64,000 nucleotides of DNA. Origin: Sediminibacterium sp. FEMGT703S (lineage in GTDB: Bacteria > Bacteroidota > Bacteroidia > Chitinophagales > Chitinophagaceae). A program made the translations under genes and the position numbers. Under the pieces are notes generated by a model. It was not told where the DNA came from and did no database searches. It saw nothing but the letters and a program-made list of their open reading frames with translations. Positions 1-7,982 of this stretch are shown here, piece after piece (position 1 is the stretch's first letter; every line of letters starts with the position of its first letter). The DNA lies in the NCBI GenBank assembly GCA_002786355.1, contig PGCO01000002.1, positions 372,001-436,000 on the forward strand, in the 5' to 3' direction.

Positions 1-879
1 ATGTTTAGGTGTTAATCCACCCCTTAAGACATTATCGCTATTGGCCATTAATTCGATATTCTGCCCCTCTAAATAAGCATGGGGCACTCCAGCTTTTTGA
101 AAAACTGCTCCACCTTTATCTACATAAACAATGTTGAAAAAATAAATCGAAAAAATACCTCGATCGATGTTTTCCGTAATTCCATTTTCTTCATACAACT
201 TAGCTGCCCACCATCCAGGATTAGTTTTATCAATGCTTCCTTCTTTTTTTAACCGTATAGCCCTTTTAACAAGTGGAGCAAGCATATTATTAACATCTTC
301 TTGTTCCATTTCCATTACAAACTGATACAAGCCTTTTATACCAGCTTGTCTAAATAATGGTAATAAAATTTTCAATTCTTGTGTGTCAATCAACACTTCT
401 TCTAAAGCTTCTTTAGACTTAAAACCATGCAACAACCAGAATTCACTTAATGCAACCATCACTTCTGGTTTATGGTTTTGATCTTTATAGTTTCGATGAG
501 GGGCATTAATCGGAATACCTGCTTTATTTTCTTCAGCAAATCCGATTTCAGCTGATTCTTTTGTAGGGTGTACCTGAATTGAAAGCATATCTTTCACATC
601 CAATACTTTAAACAAATAGGGTAATTCGCCAAATCGCCCCATTACTGATGTAGTTATAGTTGTTGCAGGATCTTCTGTAATTAGCTGATTTAATGATACC
701 CAATCTTGACCAACTAAGAGCTTTGAAGGTGCCGAAGGATGTGCCCCCATCCAATATTCTGCGGATGGTTTATCAGTAGGTTCATCACTATTTAATAATT
801 GGGGAATAAATAAATGACCACCCCAAGCATAATGCTGGATAACTCCTTTTAATTTAAAAATCCGTTCGTTCAGCTGCAT
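1..879 (-). CDS. manA: Mannose-6-phosphate isomerase, class I (3' part missing)
   Basis: Cytoplasmic zinc enzyme that interconverts mannose-6-phosphate and fructose-6-phosphate. The ATG is at 879; 293 codons are read without a stop before the left window edge, so the C-terminus is missing. Visible class I signatures are the N-terminal HYAWGG, SAEYWMGAHPSAPS, the zinc-site motif QVHPTKE, and HKPEVMVALSEFWLLHGF carrying the conserved Glu. It is transcribed divergently from yraN, with 54 nt between the two starts. I saw no exact TAnnTTTG box for it in that gap. A GH26 mannanase lies about 6 kb away, so a mannose link is possible, but the two genes are not in one operon. The family call is firm. 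Confidence 0.93.
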   Translation of the reverse strand, partial: MQLNERIFKLKGVIQHYAWGGHLFIPQLLNSDEPTDKPSAEYWMGAHPSAPSKLLVGQDWVSLNQLITEDPATTITTSVMGRFGELPYLFKVLDVKDMLSIQVHPTKESAEIGFAEENKAGIPINAPHRNYKDQNHKPEVMVALSEFWLLHGFKSKEALEEVLIDTQELKILLPLFRQAGIKGLYQFVMEMEQEDVNNMLAPLVKRAIRLKKEGSIDKTNPGWWAAKLYEENGITENIDRGIFSIYFFNIVYVDKGGAVFQKAGVPHAYLEGQNIELMANSDNVLRGGLTPKH

Positions 880-933
880 ATTTAAGTGTTTATACTTGTA
901 ATTAACGATAAAATGACCATTATCTTGTTTATC

Positions 934-1293
934 ATGCAAAAGAATCATTTAGAAACTGGTACAGCAGGCGAAGAAATAGCTGTTGCTTTCTTATTAGAAA
1001 AAGATTATTTGATTATAGAGAGAAACTGGCGTTGTAAACATTTTGAAATTGATATTATCGCCTCAATTCAAAACTTATTGGTATTTGTTGAAGTAAAAAC
1101 CAGAAAGTCAATGGATTTTGGTTATCCGGAGGAAAGTATCAGTAAAATTAAAATGAAAAGGCTCAAATTAGCTGCCGCATTTTATCATTATCAAAACCCA
1201 CAATATAAAAGAATACAATTTAATGTCATAGCTATACAATTATTGCCCAATAAACCTACTTCAATTGAAATGTTTGAGGATGTATATTTTTAA
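934..1293 (+). CDS. yraN: YraN family (UPF0102) nuclease-fold protein
   Basis: A 119-residue protein of the YraN/UPF0102 family, which has a restriction-endonuclease-like fold and an unsettled role in DNA processing. The PD-(D/E)xK-like core is visible as EIDIIA followed by FVEVKTR. The N-terminus HLETGTAGEEIAVAFL is typical of the family and supports the ATG at 934. An in-frame GTG at 886 would add 16 residues with no family resemblance. The near-consensus box TATACTTG at 891-898 would place transcription start near 903, inside that extension, which also favours 934. It is divergent from manA. Confidence 0.88.
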   Translation: MQKNHLETGTAGEEIAVAFLLEKDYLIIERNWRCKHFEIDIIASIQNLLVFVEVKTRKSMDFGYPEESISKIKMKRLKLAAAFYHYQNPQYKRIQFNVIAIQLLPNKPTSIEMFEDVYF

Positions 1294-1360
1294 AGACAAA
1301 TTGCCATTTATTTAGGATAGGCACAAAACTTGTTGCATACACAATTGTAATTATTATTCT

Positions 1361-1651
1361 ATGAAGAAGTTTCAAGCAATTATTCATTTTAAAATGGACG
1401 ACCAGTTCATGACACTGGTGCCAGCTCATCGAACTTATATTAATTTCTTAATGAATAAAGGTATCATTGATAGTTATGCAGTAAGTATGGAATCTCAAAC
1501 CTGTTGGATTACTATGAATACAGATACTAAGGAAGCGGCAGACCAGTATTTAGTTAAAACCCCATTATATAAATATTGGACTTATACCATTGAAGAGTTG
1601 TTTGTTTATGATAGCCAACACTATCGATTACCGGCCCTACAACTCAATTAA
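1361..1651 (+). CDS. Small YciI/muconolactone-isomerase-like protein
   Basis: A 96-residue cytoplasmic protein with no signal peptide. Its length and pattern (FQAIIHFKMDD, then LVPAHRTYINFLMNKGIIDSY, then a second beta-alpha unit) suggest a dimeric ferredoxin-like alpha/beta barrel of the YciI or muconolactone isomerase type. No catalytic residue can be assigned, so the substrate is unknown. It lies between yraN and the redoxin-DUF1684 gene with its own short upstream gap. The gene is convincing by length and start; the fold is an inference and the function is unknown. Confidence 0.6.
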   Translation: MKKFQAIIHFKMDDQFMTLVPAHRTYINFLMNKGIIDSYAVSMESQTCWITMNTDTKEAADQYLVKTPLYKYWTYTIEELFVYDSQHYRLPALQLN

Positions 1652-1663
1652 TCCGAAATCAAC

Positions 1664-1671
1664 TACTTTTG
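1664..1671 (+). promoter_or_regulatory. -7 promoter box TACTTTTG
   Basis: An exact match to the Bacteroidota -7 consensus TAnnTTTG, 22 nt upstream of the ATG at 1694. It predicts an mRNA leader of about 18 nt for the redoxin-DUF1684 gene and its downstream partners. Confidence 0.6.
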
Positions 1672-1693
1672 TCTACTAATTTTATAGACTTAT

Positions 1694-3733
1694 ATGCGTC
1701 CAGCAATTCTTTTCTCGTTTTTATTCCTCTCCAGCTTATCCATTCATGCGCAGCATTCATTTAACCCATTGGGTGAATGGAGGGGCATTTTTCCGTTATA
1801 CAATGGGGAAGAGATTCCATTTAATTTCTCTGTTAGGGTCGACAGCGCAGGAGATTATAAAGTTTATTTTATCAACGGACCGGAAGAGTATTTTGGTGGC
1901 CAATTAATACAGGTAAAAGATAGCTTACAAATATGGATCAATCAGTTTGATCGGCTGATGACCATCGGGATAAATAATAATAAAATATTAAAAGGCTCTT
2001 GGCGCAGACAAACCAATGGAGAAGATGCTTTTCCTATTGAAGTTGAACAAAATAATACCCAACGTTTTATAGAAGAAAATCAAACAGCAACTGAAAATAT
2101 TGCTGGCAAATATGAAGTGGTATTTACTTCAGACTCAGGCAAACAAGTTAAAGCTATTGGTCTGTTTAATCAAAACGGGAACAAGGGTGGAGTAACATTT
2201 TTAAGACCCAGTGGAGATACTAGATATTCTTTTGGATCCATTCAGGGTAAAGAATTTAAGTTTTCCCTATTTATTGGTTATTCGCCTTTATTATTTAAAG
2301 GAACTATAGAATCAGATGGCTCTTTAAAAGGGGTTCAGCAAGGATTAAAGTCGGTTCAGTTCATTCGGGCCTACAAAAACGAAGCAGCTTTGGTTGCGAA
2401 TCCTTCTGCTTTAACCCAATTAACAAATAAATTAACTCCTTTCAGTTTTAGTTTACCCAATCTGGCAGGCAAAAAAGTTAGCTTAGATGATTCTGCCTAC
2501 TTTAACAAACCTGTAATTTTAACGATTGGAGGAACCTGGTGCCCTAATTGCGCCGATGAAGCCAAATTTCTATCAGGATGGTACAAAGCAAATAAAGCCA
2601 GAGGCATTGAAATAATTACTGCACAATTTGAAGTAAAAGACGAATTGGGATACGCACAAAAAACAATGGCTCGATTCAAAGAAAAATTTGGAATCGAATA
2701 TCAACAAGTTTTTGGGGGATTATCTAACGGCGAATCTGTTTTAAAAACATTCCCTCAGTTAAAAAATTTTACAGGATTCCCTACTACGCTTTTTATTCGT
2801 TCGGATAGAACCATTCAAAATATTCACGCAGGCTTTGCCGGCCCTGCTACCGGCCAGTATTATCAAGCATTTATAGACAGCTTTAATAAACATGCCGATG
2901 AATTATTAATAAAAGACCATGCAGCTCAAATTGAAGATTGGAAAAGGGCTCGCATACGTGCACTAAAAGCAGAAGATGGATGGCTCAATTTAGAAGGACT
3001 GCTTTGGTTAAAAGAGGGCGTAAATAAATTTGGATCTAATCCTAAAAACGACCTTTTATTTCCTGCTGGAACCATCGTTTCGAATGGTGGAGAATTGATT
3101 AGAAAAGGGGACAGTGTTTGGTTAAAACCTGCCACTGGCATTAGCTATATAGTAGATGAAAAAAATACTCAATCTAAAATATTATTATTTAGTGATTCCA
3201 AACCTTCTGCCGTTGTAAATCATAAAAACTTACGATTCACCATTATAAAACGTAGCGAAAAAATTGGGGTCAGATTAAGAAATCTTCAATCAAATCAATT
3301 GAAGAATTTTGCAGGCATTAAATATTTTGAAACAGATAGCAATTGGCGTTTTAAAGCCAACTTTATTAAGCCTGCGTTTAAACAAAATATTGTCATTAAG
3401 AATGCATTGGGCCAAGAAAATCCAACTGAATTAGTAGGTAAAATTCGATTTGAATACAAAGGACAGTTTTATACACTAGACGCTATTTCAGAAGGTGACT
3501 ATTTATTAATTGTAATGGGAGACGCCACATCAGGACAATCTACTTATGCTGCTGGAAGGTTTTTATATATTCTAAAATCAGATGCGGAATCACCCGACTT
3601 TATGATTGATTTTAACAAAGCTTATAATCCACCTTGTGTATTTACTCCATTTGCTACCTGCCCCATCCCACCGCCACAAAATATTTTACCCTTTGCTGTT
3701 ACAGCAGGTGAAAAAATGTACAGCAATCATTAA
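1694..3733 (+). CDS. Exported thioredoxin-like (redoxin) and DUF1684 fusion protein
   Basis: A 679-residue protein that starts with a signal peptide (about residues 1-20, ending HAQ), so it acts outside the cytoplasm. Residues about 25-235 form a beta-rich region like the N-terminal part of Bacteroidota TlpA-type proteins. Residues about 247-395 are a TlpA/redoxin domain with the redox pair C283-P-N-C286 in GGTWCPNCADE. Residues about 400-679 match DUF1684, with EDGWLNLEGLLWLKEG near the start, and NPPCVFTPFATCPIPPP and TAGEKMY at the end. DUF1684 proteins are usually stand-alone and of unknown function; the join to a redoxin is notable. The DUF167 gene follows 9 nt downstream. Domains are clear; the substrate is not. 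Confidence 0.85.
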   Translation: MRPAILFSFLFLSSLSIHAQHSFNPLGEWRGIFPLYNGEEIPFNFSVRVDSAGDYKVYFINGPEEYFGGQLIQVKDSLQIWINQFDRLMTIGINNNKILKGSWRRQTNGEDAFPIEVEQNNTQRFIEENQTATENIAGKYEVVFTSDSGKQVKAIGLFNQNGNKGGVTFLRPSGDTRYSFGSIQGKEFKFSLFIGYSPLLFKGTIESDGSLKGVQQGLKSVQFIRAYKNEAALVANPSALTQLTNKLTPFSFSLPNLAGKKVSLDDSAYFNKPVILTIGGTWCPNCADEAKFLSGWYKANKARGIEIITAQFEVKDELGYAQKTMARFKEKFGIEYQQVFGGLSNGESVLKTFPQLKNFTGFPTTLFIRSDRTIQNIHAGFAGPATGQYYQAFIDSFNKHADELLIKDHAAQIEDWKRARIRALKAEDGWLNLEGLLWLKEGVNKFGSNPKNDLLFPAGTIVSNGGELIRKGDSVWLKPATGISYIVDEKNTQSKILLFSDSKPSAVVNHKNLRFTIIKRSEKIGVRLRNLQSNQLKNFAGIKYFETDSNWRFKANFIKPAFKQNIVIKNALGQENPTELVGKIRFEYKGQFYTLDAISEGDYLLIVMGDATSGQSTYAAGRFLYILKSDAESPDFMIDFNKAYNPPCVFTPFATCPIPPPQNILPFAVTAGEKMYSNH

Positions 3734-3742
3734 ATTTAATTC

Positions 3743-4039
3743 ATGAATGCTTCCTTTTACAACTGGGATAATGATGTATTGAGTTTAAACATTTTGGTCA
3801 GTGCTGGGGCTAGAACCAATTCATGGGGTAAGGTAAAAGGCAATCAAATAAAAATAAGCATCATGACTGCCCCGGAAAAGGGAAAAGCAACTGCATTTCT
3901 GATTGATTTTCTAGCTACTAGTTTTAAGGTCCCAAAAAAATCGGTTGAATTAGTAACAGGCGAATTCATTCCACATAAACAATTTCGTATTCACCAACCC
4001 AAGCAACTTCCTGCACTCATTAACCCTAACCTTCCTTAA
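3743..4039 (+). CDS. DUF167 / YggU family protein
   Basis: A 98-residue cytoplasmic protein of the DUF167 (YggU) family, whose function is unknown. Characteristic segments are ILVSAGARTNSW, KISIMTAPEKGKATAFLIDFLA and KKSVELVTGE, which match the conserved proline/glycine/lysine pattern of the family. It lies between the redoxin-DUF1684 gene (9 nt gap) and the exported RidA-like gene (1 nt gap), so the three are probably one transcript. There is nothing to connect it biochemically to either neighbour. Confidence 0.85.
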   Translation: MNASFYNWDNDVLSLNILVSAGARTNSWGKVKGNQIKISIMTAPEKGKATAFLIDFLATSFKVPKKSVELVTGEFIPHKQFRIHQPKQLPALINPNLP

Positions 4040-4040
4040 A

Positions 4041-4556
4041 ATGAAGAAAATATTATTCCTGACCGGTATTTTTTTAGTCACCAAAATATTCGCACAAACA
4101 CCAGAAGAAAAATTGGCATCAGCTGGTATTGTACTCCCGAACTTATCTGCTCCTGTTGCCAACTATGTAAACGCTGTTAGAACTGGTAATTTACTATTTC
4201 TTTCTGGTAAAGGGCCTTCGGATCAAACAGGCAAATACATCACTGGCAAATTAGGAATGAACCTAACTATTGAAGACGGATATGCTGCGGCAAGACTCAC
4301 CGCCATAAATCAATTAGCGGTATTGAAAAAAGAATTAGGTGAACTTTCGAAAATAAAACGGATTGTAAAAGTGTTGGGGTTGGTGAATAGTAGTGCAGAT
4401 TTCTATGACCAACCTAAAGTCATGAATGGTTTTTCTGACTTAATGGTACTTGCTTTAGGTGAAAAAGGGAAGCATGCTCGTTCTGCAATTGGAACCAACA
4501 CACTTCCCTTTAATATGGCGGTAGAAGTTGAATTAGTCGTCGAAATAGAAAACTAA
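4041..4556 (+). CDS. Exported RidA/YjgF-like protein
   Basis: A 171-residue protein with an N-terminal signal peptide (MKKILFLTGIFLVTKIFAQ), followed by a complete RidA/YER057c/UK114 domain: LASAGIVLPNLSAPVANYV, LLFLSGKGP, then the trimer-forming C-terminal strand PFNMAVEVELVVEIE. RidA proteins hydrolyse reactive enamines and imines in the cytoplasm. This longer subtype lacks the usual arginine motif of true RidA, and export is unusual, so deaminase activity should not be assumed. Its stop overlaps the stop of the convergent alcohol dehydrogenase by 4 nt. It is the last gene of the 1694-4556 set. Confidence 0.78.
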   Translation: MKKILFLTGIFLVTKIFAQTPEEKLASAGIVLPNLSAPVANYVNAVRTGNLLFLSGKGPSDQTGKYITGKLGMNLTIEDGYAAARLTAINQLAVLKKELGELSKIKRIVKVLGLVNSSADFYDQPKVMNGFSDLMVLALGEKGKHARSAIGTNTLPFNMAVEVELVVEIEN

Positions 4557-5596
4557 AGGGTTTTCATATCAATCACAAACCGATATTTTACATCCGATTT
4601 GATGACTCTTTCATAAGCGGCATTTATTTCGTTTACTCCAATCAATTCAATATCTGAGTAAATATTGTGTTCAGCGCAATAATCTAGCATTTCTTGGGTT
4701 TCTGCTATTCCGCCAATCATTGAACCTATAATGCTTCTTCTTTTTGAAATTAGTTTAGCTGCGCTATAGGCACTTTCTTCAGGAGGAATACCTACTAGAA
4801 TCATTTTACCTTCTAAAGTCAGTAGATCTAAAAATTTATTGATATCATGAGCAGCAGCAACTGTGTTCAAAATAAAATCAAATTTTCCTTTTAAAGCTTT
4901 CATTTGTGCGGGATCAGTAGATAAAGCAAAATGATGCGCACCTAATTTTTTTGCATCTGCTTCTTTAGATGGAGAGGTACTCAACATAGTGACTTCGGCA
5001 CCAAATGATGCTGCAAATTTTACCGCCATATGCCCTAAGCCACCTAAGCCCAGTACAGCCACTTTATGACCCTTCCCTACTCCTGCAAATTTAAGTGGTG
5101 AATAAGTGGTTATGCCTGCACAAAGTAGTGGAGCCACCCCCGCTAAATTTTCTTTTTGAGGAATATGTAATGTGTATTTTTCATCAATTACATAACAGTT
5201 AGAATAGCCCCCATAAGTTGGCGTTTTCTTGTCACGATAATAGCCATTGTAAGTAGGAACCATACCCGCTTCACAATATTGCTCTAGTCCTTTTTGACAG
5301 GGATTACAAGTTCTACAAGAGTCAACAAATACGCCCACTCCAGCAATATCACCTACTTTAAATTGGGTTACTTGGTCACCTACCTTTACTATTTTTCCTA
5401 CAATTTCATGACCAGGCACAACAGGATAAATAGCAGGACCCCATTCACCCCTTGCTGTATGAATATCAGAATGGCAAATTCCACAATACAATATATCAAT
5501 TAAAACATCTGTTGGACCTACTTCATTTCGGTTGAATGTCAAGGGAGCTATTTCACTTTCTTTACTGGTAGCTCCGAATCCTTTAGCTTGTATCAT
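4553..5596 (-). CDS. Zinc-dependent NAD(P) alcohol dehydrogenase (YahK/CAD type)
   Basis: A 347-residue medium-chain dehydrogenase/reductase that would reduce aldehydes with NAD(P)H. Visible features are the catalytic zinc ligands in CGICHSDIH and GHEIVG, the structural-zinc cysteines in CRTCNPCQKGLEQYC, and the Rossmann motif GLGGLGHMAVKFA. The pattern fits the cinnamyl-alcohol/YahK group. I place the start at the ATG at 5596 (MIQAKGF). An in-frame TTG at 5614 is part of the TACCTTTG promoter box and cannot be the start if that promoter is used. Its stop overlaps the RidA-like stop (4553-4556). The substrate is unknown. Confidence 0.9.
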   Translation of the reverse strand: MIQAKGFGATSKESEIAPLTFNRNEVGPTDVLIDILYCGICHSDIHTARGEWGPAIYPVVPGHEIVGKIVKVGDQVTQFKVGDIAGVGVFVDSCRTCNPCQKGLEQYCEAGMVPTYNGYYRDKKTPTYGGYSNCYVIDEKYTLHIPQKENLAGVAPLLCAGITTYSPLKFAGVGKGHKVAVLGLGGLGHMAVKFAASFGAEVTMLSTSPSKEADAKKLGAHHFALSTDPAQMKALKGKFDFILNTVAAAHDINKFLDLLTLEGKMILVGIPPEESAYSAAKLISKRRSIIGSMIGGIAETQEMLDYCAEHNIYSDIELIGVNEINAAYERVIKSDVKYRFVIDMKTL

Positions 5597-5611
5597 ACAA
5601 TTACCTTTTTG

Positions 5612-5619
5612 CAAAGGTA
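5612..5619 (-). promoter_or_regulatory. -7 promoter box TACCTTTG for the alcohol dehydrogenase
   Basis: An exact TAnnTTTG match on the minus strand, 15 nt upstream of the ATG at 5596. It sits between this gene and the DUF1569 gene (stop at 5639), so the dehydrogenase has its own promoter. Confidence 0.6.
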
Positions 5620-5638
5620 CTATCTTTATATAGGGAAT

Positions 5639-6103
5639 CTACGCTTGTTTTTGAATGATGTCTTTTATAATCAGAATATGATGTGCAGTATGAATAGTAA
5701 GCATTTTAATGGCTGCCTTTTTATTCAGTTTCCCAAAGAATGGGTGCAAGAAAAACTGATTGGGTGCTAAATTTTCAAGCACTGTTAAACGACGCATTAT
5801 ATTTTCAAAAGCTGCAATAGTAGTGGTTTCATTGAATGCTTCAGTAGGTTTAACTTGCTTAGGCGCTTTTGCAGCCCCTCTAGGAAATCGATTCATACTA
5901 AATGCTATGAAACGTTTCAAATTAAAATGATACTGATAGTTAACTGGATCAGAAGTTTCCATTGCGGCAATAATTTGTGATAGTACCAACAAAGAATGAT
6001 CAATATGCCAACCAACGCTTGAAGAAGAAACTTTTTCATTGAGTGTAGATGCACTAAGCAAATAAGTTTTCAACTCATTAACGTATTGAACTAATTTTTT
6101 CAT
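5639..6103 (-). CDS. DinB-like / DUF1569 family protein
   Basis: A 154-residue cytoplasmic protein of the DinB-like four-helix superfamily, closest in pattern to DUF1569. Candidate metal-site histidines are H in GWHIDHSL, HPFFGKL and HTAHHILI. Such proteins are putative metal-dependent transferases or hydrolases, and no activity can be inferred here. I use the ATG at 6103 (MKKLVQYVN); a GTG two codons upstream at 6109 is also possible. It follows the exported YciI-like gene by 28 nt on the same strand and may belong to the mannanase transcript. Confidence 0.7.
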   Translation of the reverse strand: MKKLVQYVNELKTYLLSASTLNEKVSSSSVGWHIDHSLLVLSQIIAAMETSDPVNYQYHFNLKRFIAFSMNRFPRGAAKAPKQVKPTEAFNETTTIAAFENIMRRLTVLENLAPNQFFLHPFFGKLNKKAAIKMLTIHTAHHILIIKDIIQKQA

Positions 6104-6131
6104 AGCCACTTAGTTTTGGTATTAAAGAAAT

Positions 6132-6548
6132 TTAATTTTTACTGAGCTTTTCTGCAAAGGGTAAATATTCTGATAATGCAGCAGCAAGTAATCCTGAATG
6201 AATAGCAGGATCTGTTTGCAGTAATTTTTCAGCCTCTGCAATATTGGTCAAATTCAAAATAAAAATACCTCTATAGGTTTTATCATTCTTACCTAACGGT
6301 CCTGCAACAACAAGTTTACCCGCTTTTACCATTACGCCCATATTCTGCATATGCCCTGCAAAACAGCTATCAATGAAAAGTTTGTTGGTAGTATTGTTAG
6401 GGCCAGTTTTTAGTAAAACCAATATATACCCTTTCATTCCATTATTATCTGCACCTAATTTTTTAGCTAATACAGAATCATATAATTGGTTTTGTCCATT
6501 TGCTTTGAAAGCAAAAAATAGGAATATTAAAAGGAGGAAATGTTTCAT
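6132..6548 (-). CDS. Exported YciI-like protein
   Basis: A 138-residue protein with a clear signal peptide (MKHFLLLIFLFFAFKANGQ) followed by a YCII-related ferredoxin-like domain. The segments YILVLLKTG, HMQNMGVMVKAGKLVVAGPLG, RGIFILNL and EAEKLLQTDPAI are typical. YciI-like domains are found alone or fused to enzymes, and their activity is usually unknown. Its ATG overlaps the stop of the GH26 gene by 4 nt (ATGA), so the two are translationally coupled. Export to the periplasm is the unusual part. Confidence 0.75.
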   Translation of the reverse strand: MKHFLLLIFLFFAFKANGQNQLYDSVLAKKLGADNNGMKGYILVLLKTGPNNTTNKLFIDSCFAGHMQNMGVMVKAGKLVVAGPLGKNDKTYRGIFILNLTNIAEAEKLLQTDPAIHSGLLAAALSEYLPFAEKLSKN

Positions 6549-7687
6549 TTGTAAAGTTTTAACTCACGAGCCTTTTTCTCGAAAATGAACTTACCAGAGA
6601 TATAGAGCTTATAAAAGTCCATAAAGGACGGATCTCTACCAACTGGTATAAAATGATCCTGAGAGGGTGCAAAACGGTATTTACCAGTGCCATTCACTAA
6701 TCCACCATCTCTCCAAAGATGGATATAGGAAATTTGATGATTCCCTATCCCTTTCATTAATTTCTTAGTAAACCACTCTGCATAAGGTATATTCATGAAA
6801 CCAGTCTCAGCAAAAGCTGGAAGTTTTTGATGCTTCCGAGCAACTGATGTTAAAATTCCTAATCGTTTATCTAATGTTTGTTCGAAGTCTGTATTAGTAG
6901 ATGGATCACCGTATTGATAAAAATCAAAACTCATCACGTCTACAAAATCATCCCCTGGATAATATTGCATGAACTGTGCTTCTGATTCAAACTTTTCAGG
7001 ATTATAAGCCCACAACAAATGATGCACTTGCTTGGCATTCGTTAAATAATCAAAAGTAAACTGCCATAACTTTTTATACTGCTCAGGTGTACATACATTC
7101 TGACACCACCAAAACCAATTCCCTGTTAACTCATGAAATGGTCTAAAAATTACTGGTATATATTCTCCTCTTTGTCCTTTTAAATCAAGCATGAAATTTG
7201 CTACTCTGTCTAACCATACTTTATACAGTTCATGTTTTGATCCTCCTGGAATAATTGCTGCAACCGCATTTCCTGATATATCCCATGCATTTTTACCTGT
7301 TACTGGGTTATTTGCATGCCAACTAATGGTAATCACCCCTCCTTTCTCATATCCCTCTCTAATAAAATTTTTCATCTTATTAAAAGGAACACTGTCTAAA
7401 TTAAAAATTGCCCCTAACTCAAGGTCACCAAGTTCCCAACCATACATTGCGGGGTATTCTCCAACCGCATCTTGCACTACACTTTTACCAGGAATATATT
7501 CCCAACCTAATCCATATGCCAGATCATCTTGGTGTCCGAATAAAATCCCTTTTGGCAAAATGCTGAATAGATTATTATAGAGTTGAACGGTAGTTGTACT
7601 TGCTTTTCTATTGGCTGTTTTATATACTTGGCCTAACATAGGTAATACAATCGTTAAAAAAATACTGGTAAAAAACAATTTCTTCAT
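6545..7687 (-). CDS. GH26 family glycoside hydrolase, probable beta-mannanase
   Basis: A 380-residue secreted or periplasmic hydrolase (signal peptide about residues 1-19) of family GH26, which cleaves beta-1,4-mannan. The acid/base glutamate is E186 in FRPFHELTGNWFWW, with the preceding H185 also conserved. The nucleophile is E294 in LPAFAETGF. Other family segments are GILFGHQDD, YPAMYGWELGDLELG and ISWHANNP. No carbohydrate-binding module or sus-type transport genes are nearby, so this is not a classical polysaccharide utilisation locus. It is the first gene of an operon with the exported YciI-like gene and possibly the DUF1569 gene. Exact substrate is unproven. Confidence 0.9.
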   Translation of the reverse strand: MKKLFFTSIFLTIVLPMLGQVYKTANRKASTTTVQLYNNLFSILPKGILFGHQDDLAYGLGWEYIPGKSVVQDAVGEYPAMYGWELGDLELGAIFNLDSVPFNKMKNFIREGYEKGGVITISWHANNPVTGKNAWDISGNAVAAIIPGGSKHELYKVWLDRVANFMLDLKGQRGEYIPVIFRPFHELTGNWFWWCQNVCTPEQYKKLWQFTFDYLTNAKQVHHLLWAYNPEKFESEAQFMQYYPGDDFVDVMSFDFYQYGDPSTNTDFEQTLDKRLGILTSVARKHQKLPAFAETGFMNIPYAEWFTKKLMKGIGNHQISYIHLWRDGGLVNGTGKYRFAPSQDHFIPVGRDPSFMDFYKLYISGKFIFEKKARELKLYK

Positions 7688-7752
7688 TAGAATAACTTGA
7701 ATTCACTCAATTTACCGATTTAATAGATAGCTTGTATGATGTAGGATGAATA

Positions 7753-7784
7753 GAAAAAAAAATAGCCTCGATAAATCGAGGCTA
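7753..7784 (-). terminator. Intrinsic terminator of the tRNA-Val gene
   Basis: The segment TAGCCTCG-ATAAAT-CGAGGCTA (7763-7784) forms a perfect 8-bp hairpin. On the minus strand it is followed by a run of nine T residues (7754-7762, read as A on the plus strand). It lies directly downstream of tRNA-Val and upstream of the GH26 gene. Confidence 0.85.
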
Positions 7785-7789
7785 CTGTG

Positions 7790-7864
7790 TGGGAGCACAC
7801 GGGTTCGAACCGCGGACCCTCTGCTTGTAAGGCAGATGCTCTAAACCAACTGAGCTATGCTCCC
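7790..7864 (-). tRNA. tRNA-Val (anticodon TAC)
   Basis: A 75-nt cloverleaf on the minus strand. The acceptor stem is GGGAGCA/TGCTCCC with discriminator A at 7790. The anticodon arm is TCTGC-CTTACAA-GCAGA with anticodon TAC (reads GTA, and probably all GTN). The T arm is CGCGG-TTCGAAC-CCGTG with one G-T wobble. CCA is not encoded; the sequence after the discriminator is CAC, so CCA must be added. It has its own promoter and terminator and stands alone. Confidence 0.97.
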
Positions 7865-7880
7865 TTATTGTTTGGGAGTG

Positions 7881-7912
7881 CAAAAATAGGGTCTCCAATC
7901 AAATTACCCAAA
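7881..7912 (-). promoter_or_regulatory. Promoter of tRNA-Val (TTTG-N20-TATTTTTG)
   Basis: On the minus strand, a -33 TTTG (7912-7909), 20 nt of spacer, and an exact -7 TATTTTTG (7888-7881) stand 16 nt upstream of the tRNA 5' end at 7864. Both elements fit the Bacteroidota housekeeping consensus. Confidence 0.75.
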
Positions 7913-7948
7913 AAAAAATAAACTTTTTAGTAATAAAAATTCATTTTT

Positions 7949-7978
7949 TTTGAAATAGACCTCCTTAGCATAATTTTG
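7949..7978 (+). promoter_or_regulatory. Promoter of clpS-aat with predicted leaderless start
   Basis: TTTG at 7949-7952, an 18-nt spacer and an exact TAATTTTG at 7971-7978. The box ends 4 nt before the clpS ATG at 7983. With transcription starting about 5 nt after the box, as is usual for this promoter class, the first mRNA base would be the A of the start codon. Confidence 0.7.
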
Positions 7979-7982
7979 CACC

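Noticed and set aside
6132-7687. Polysaccharide utilisation locus around the GH26 gene
   Set aside because: No SusC, SusD, sensor-regulator or additional carbohydrate enzyme lies within reach.
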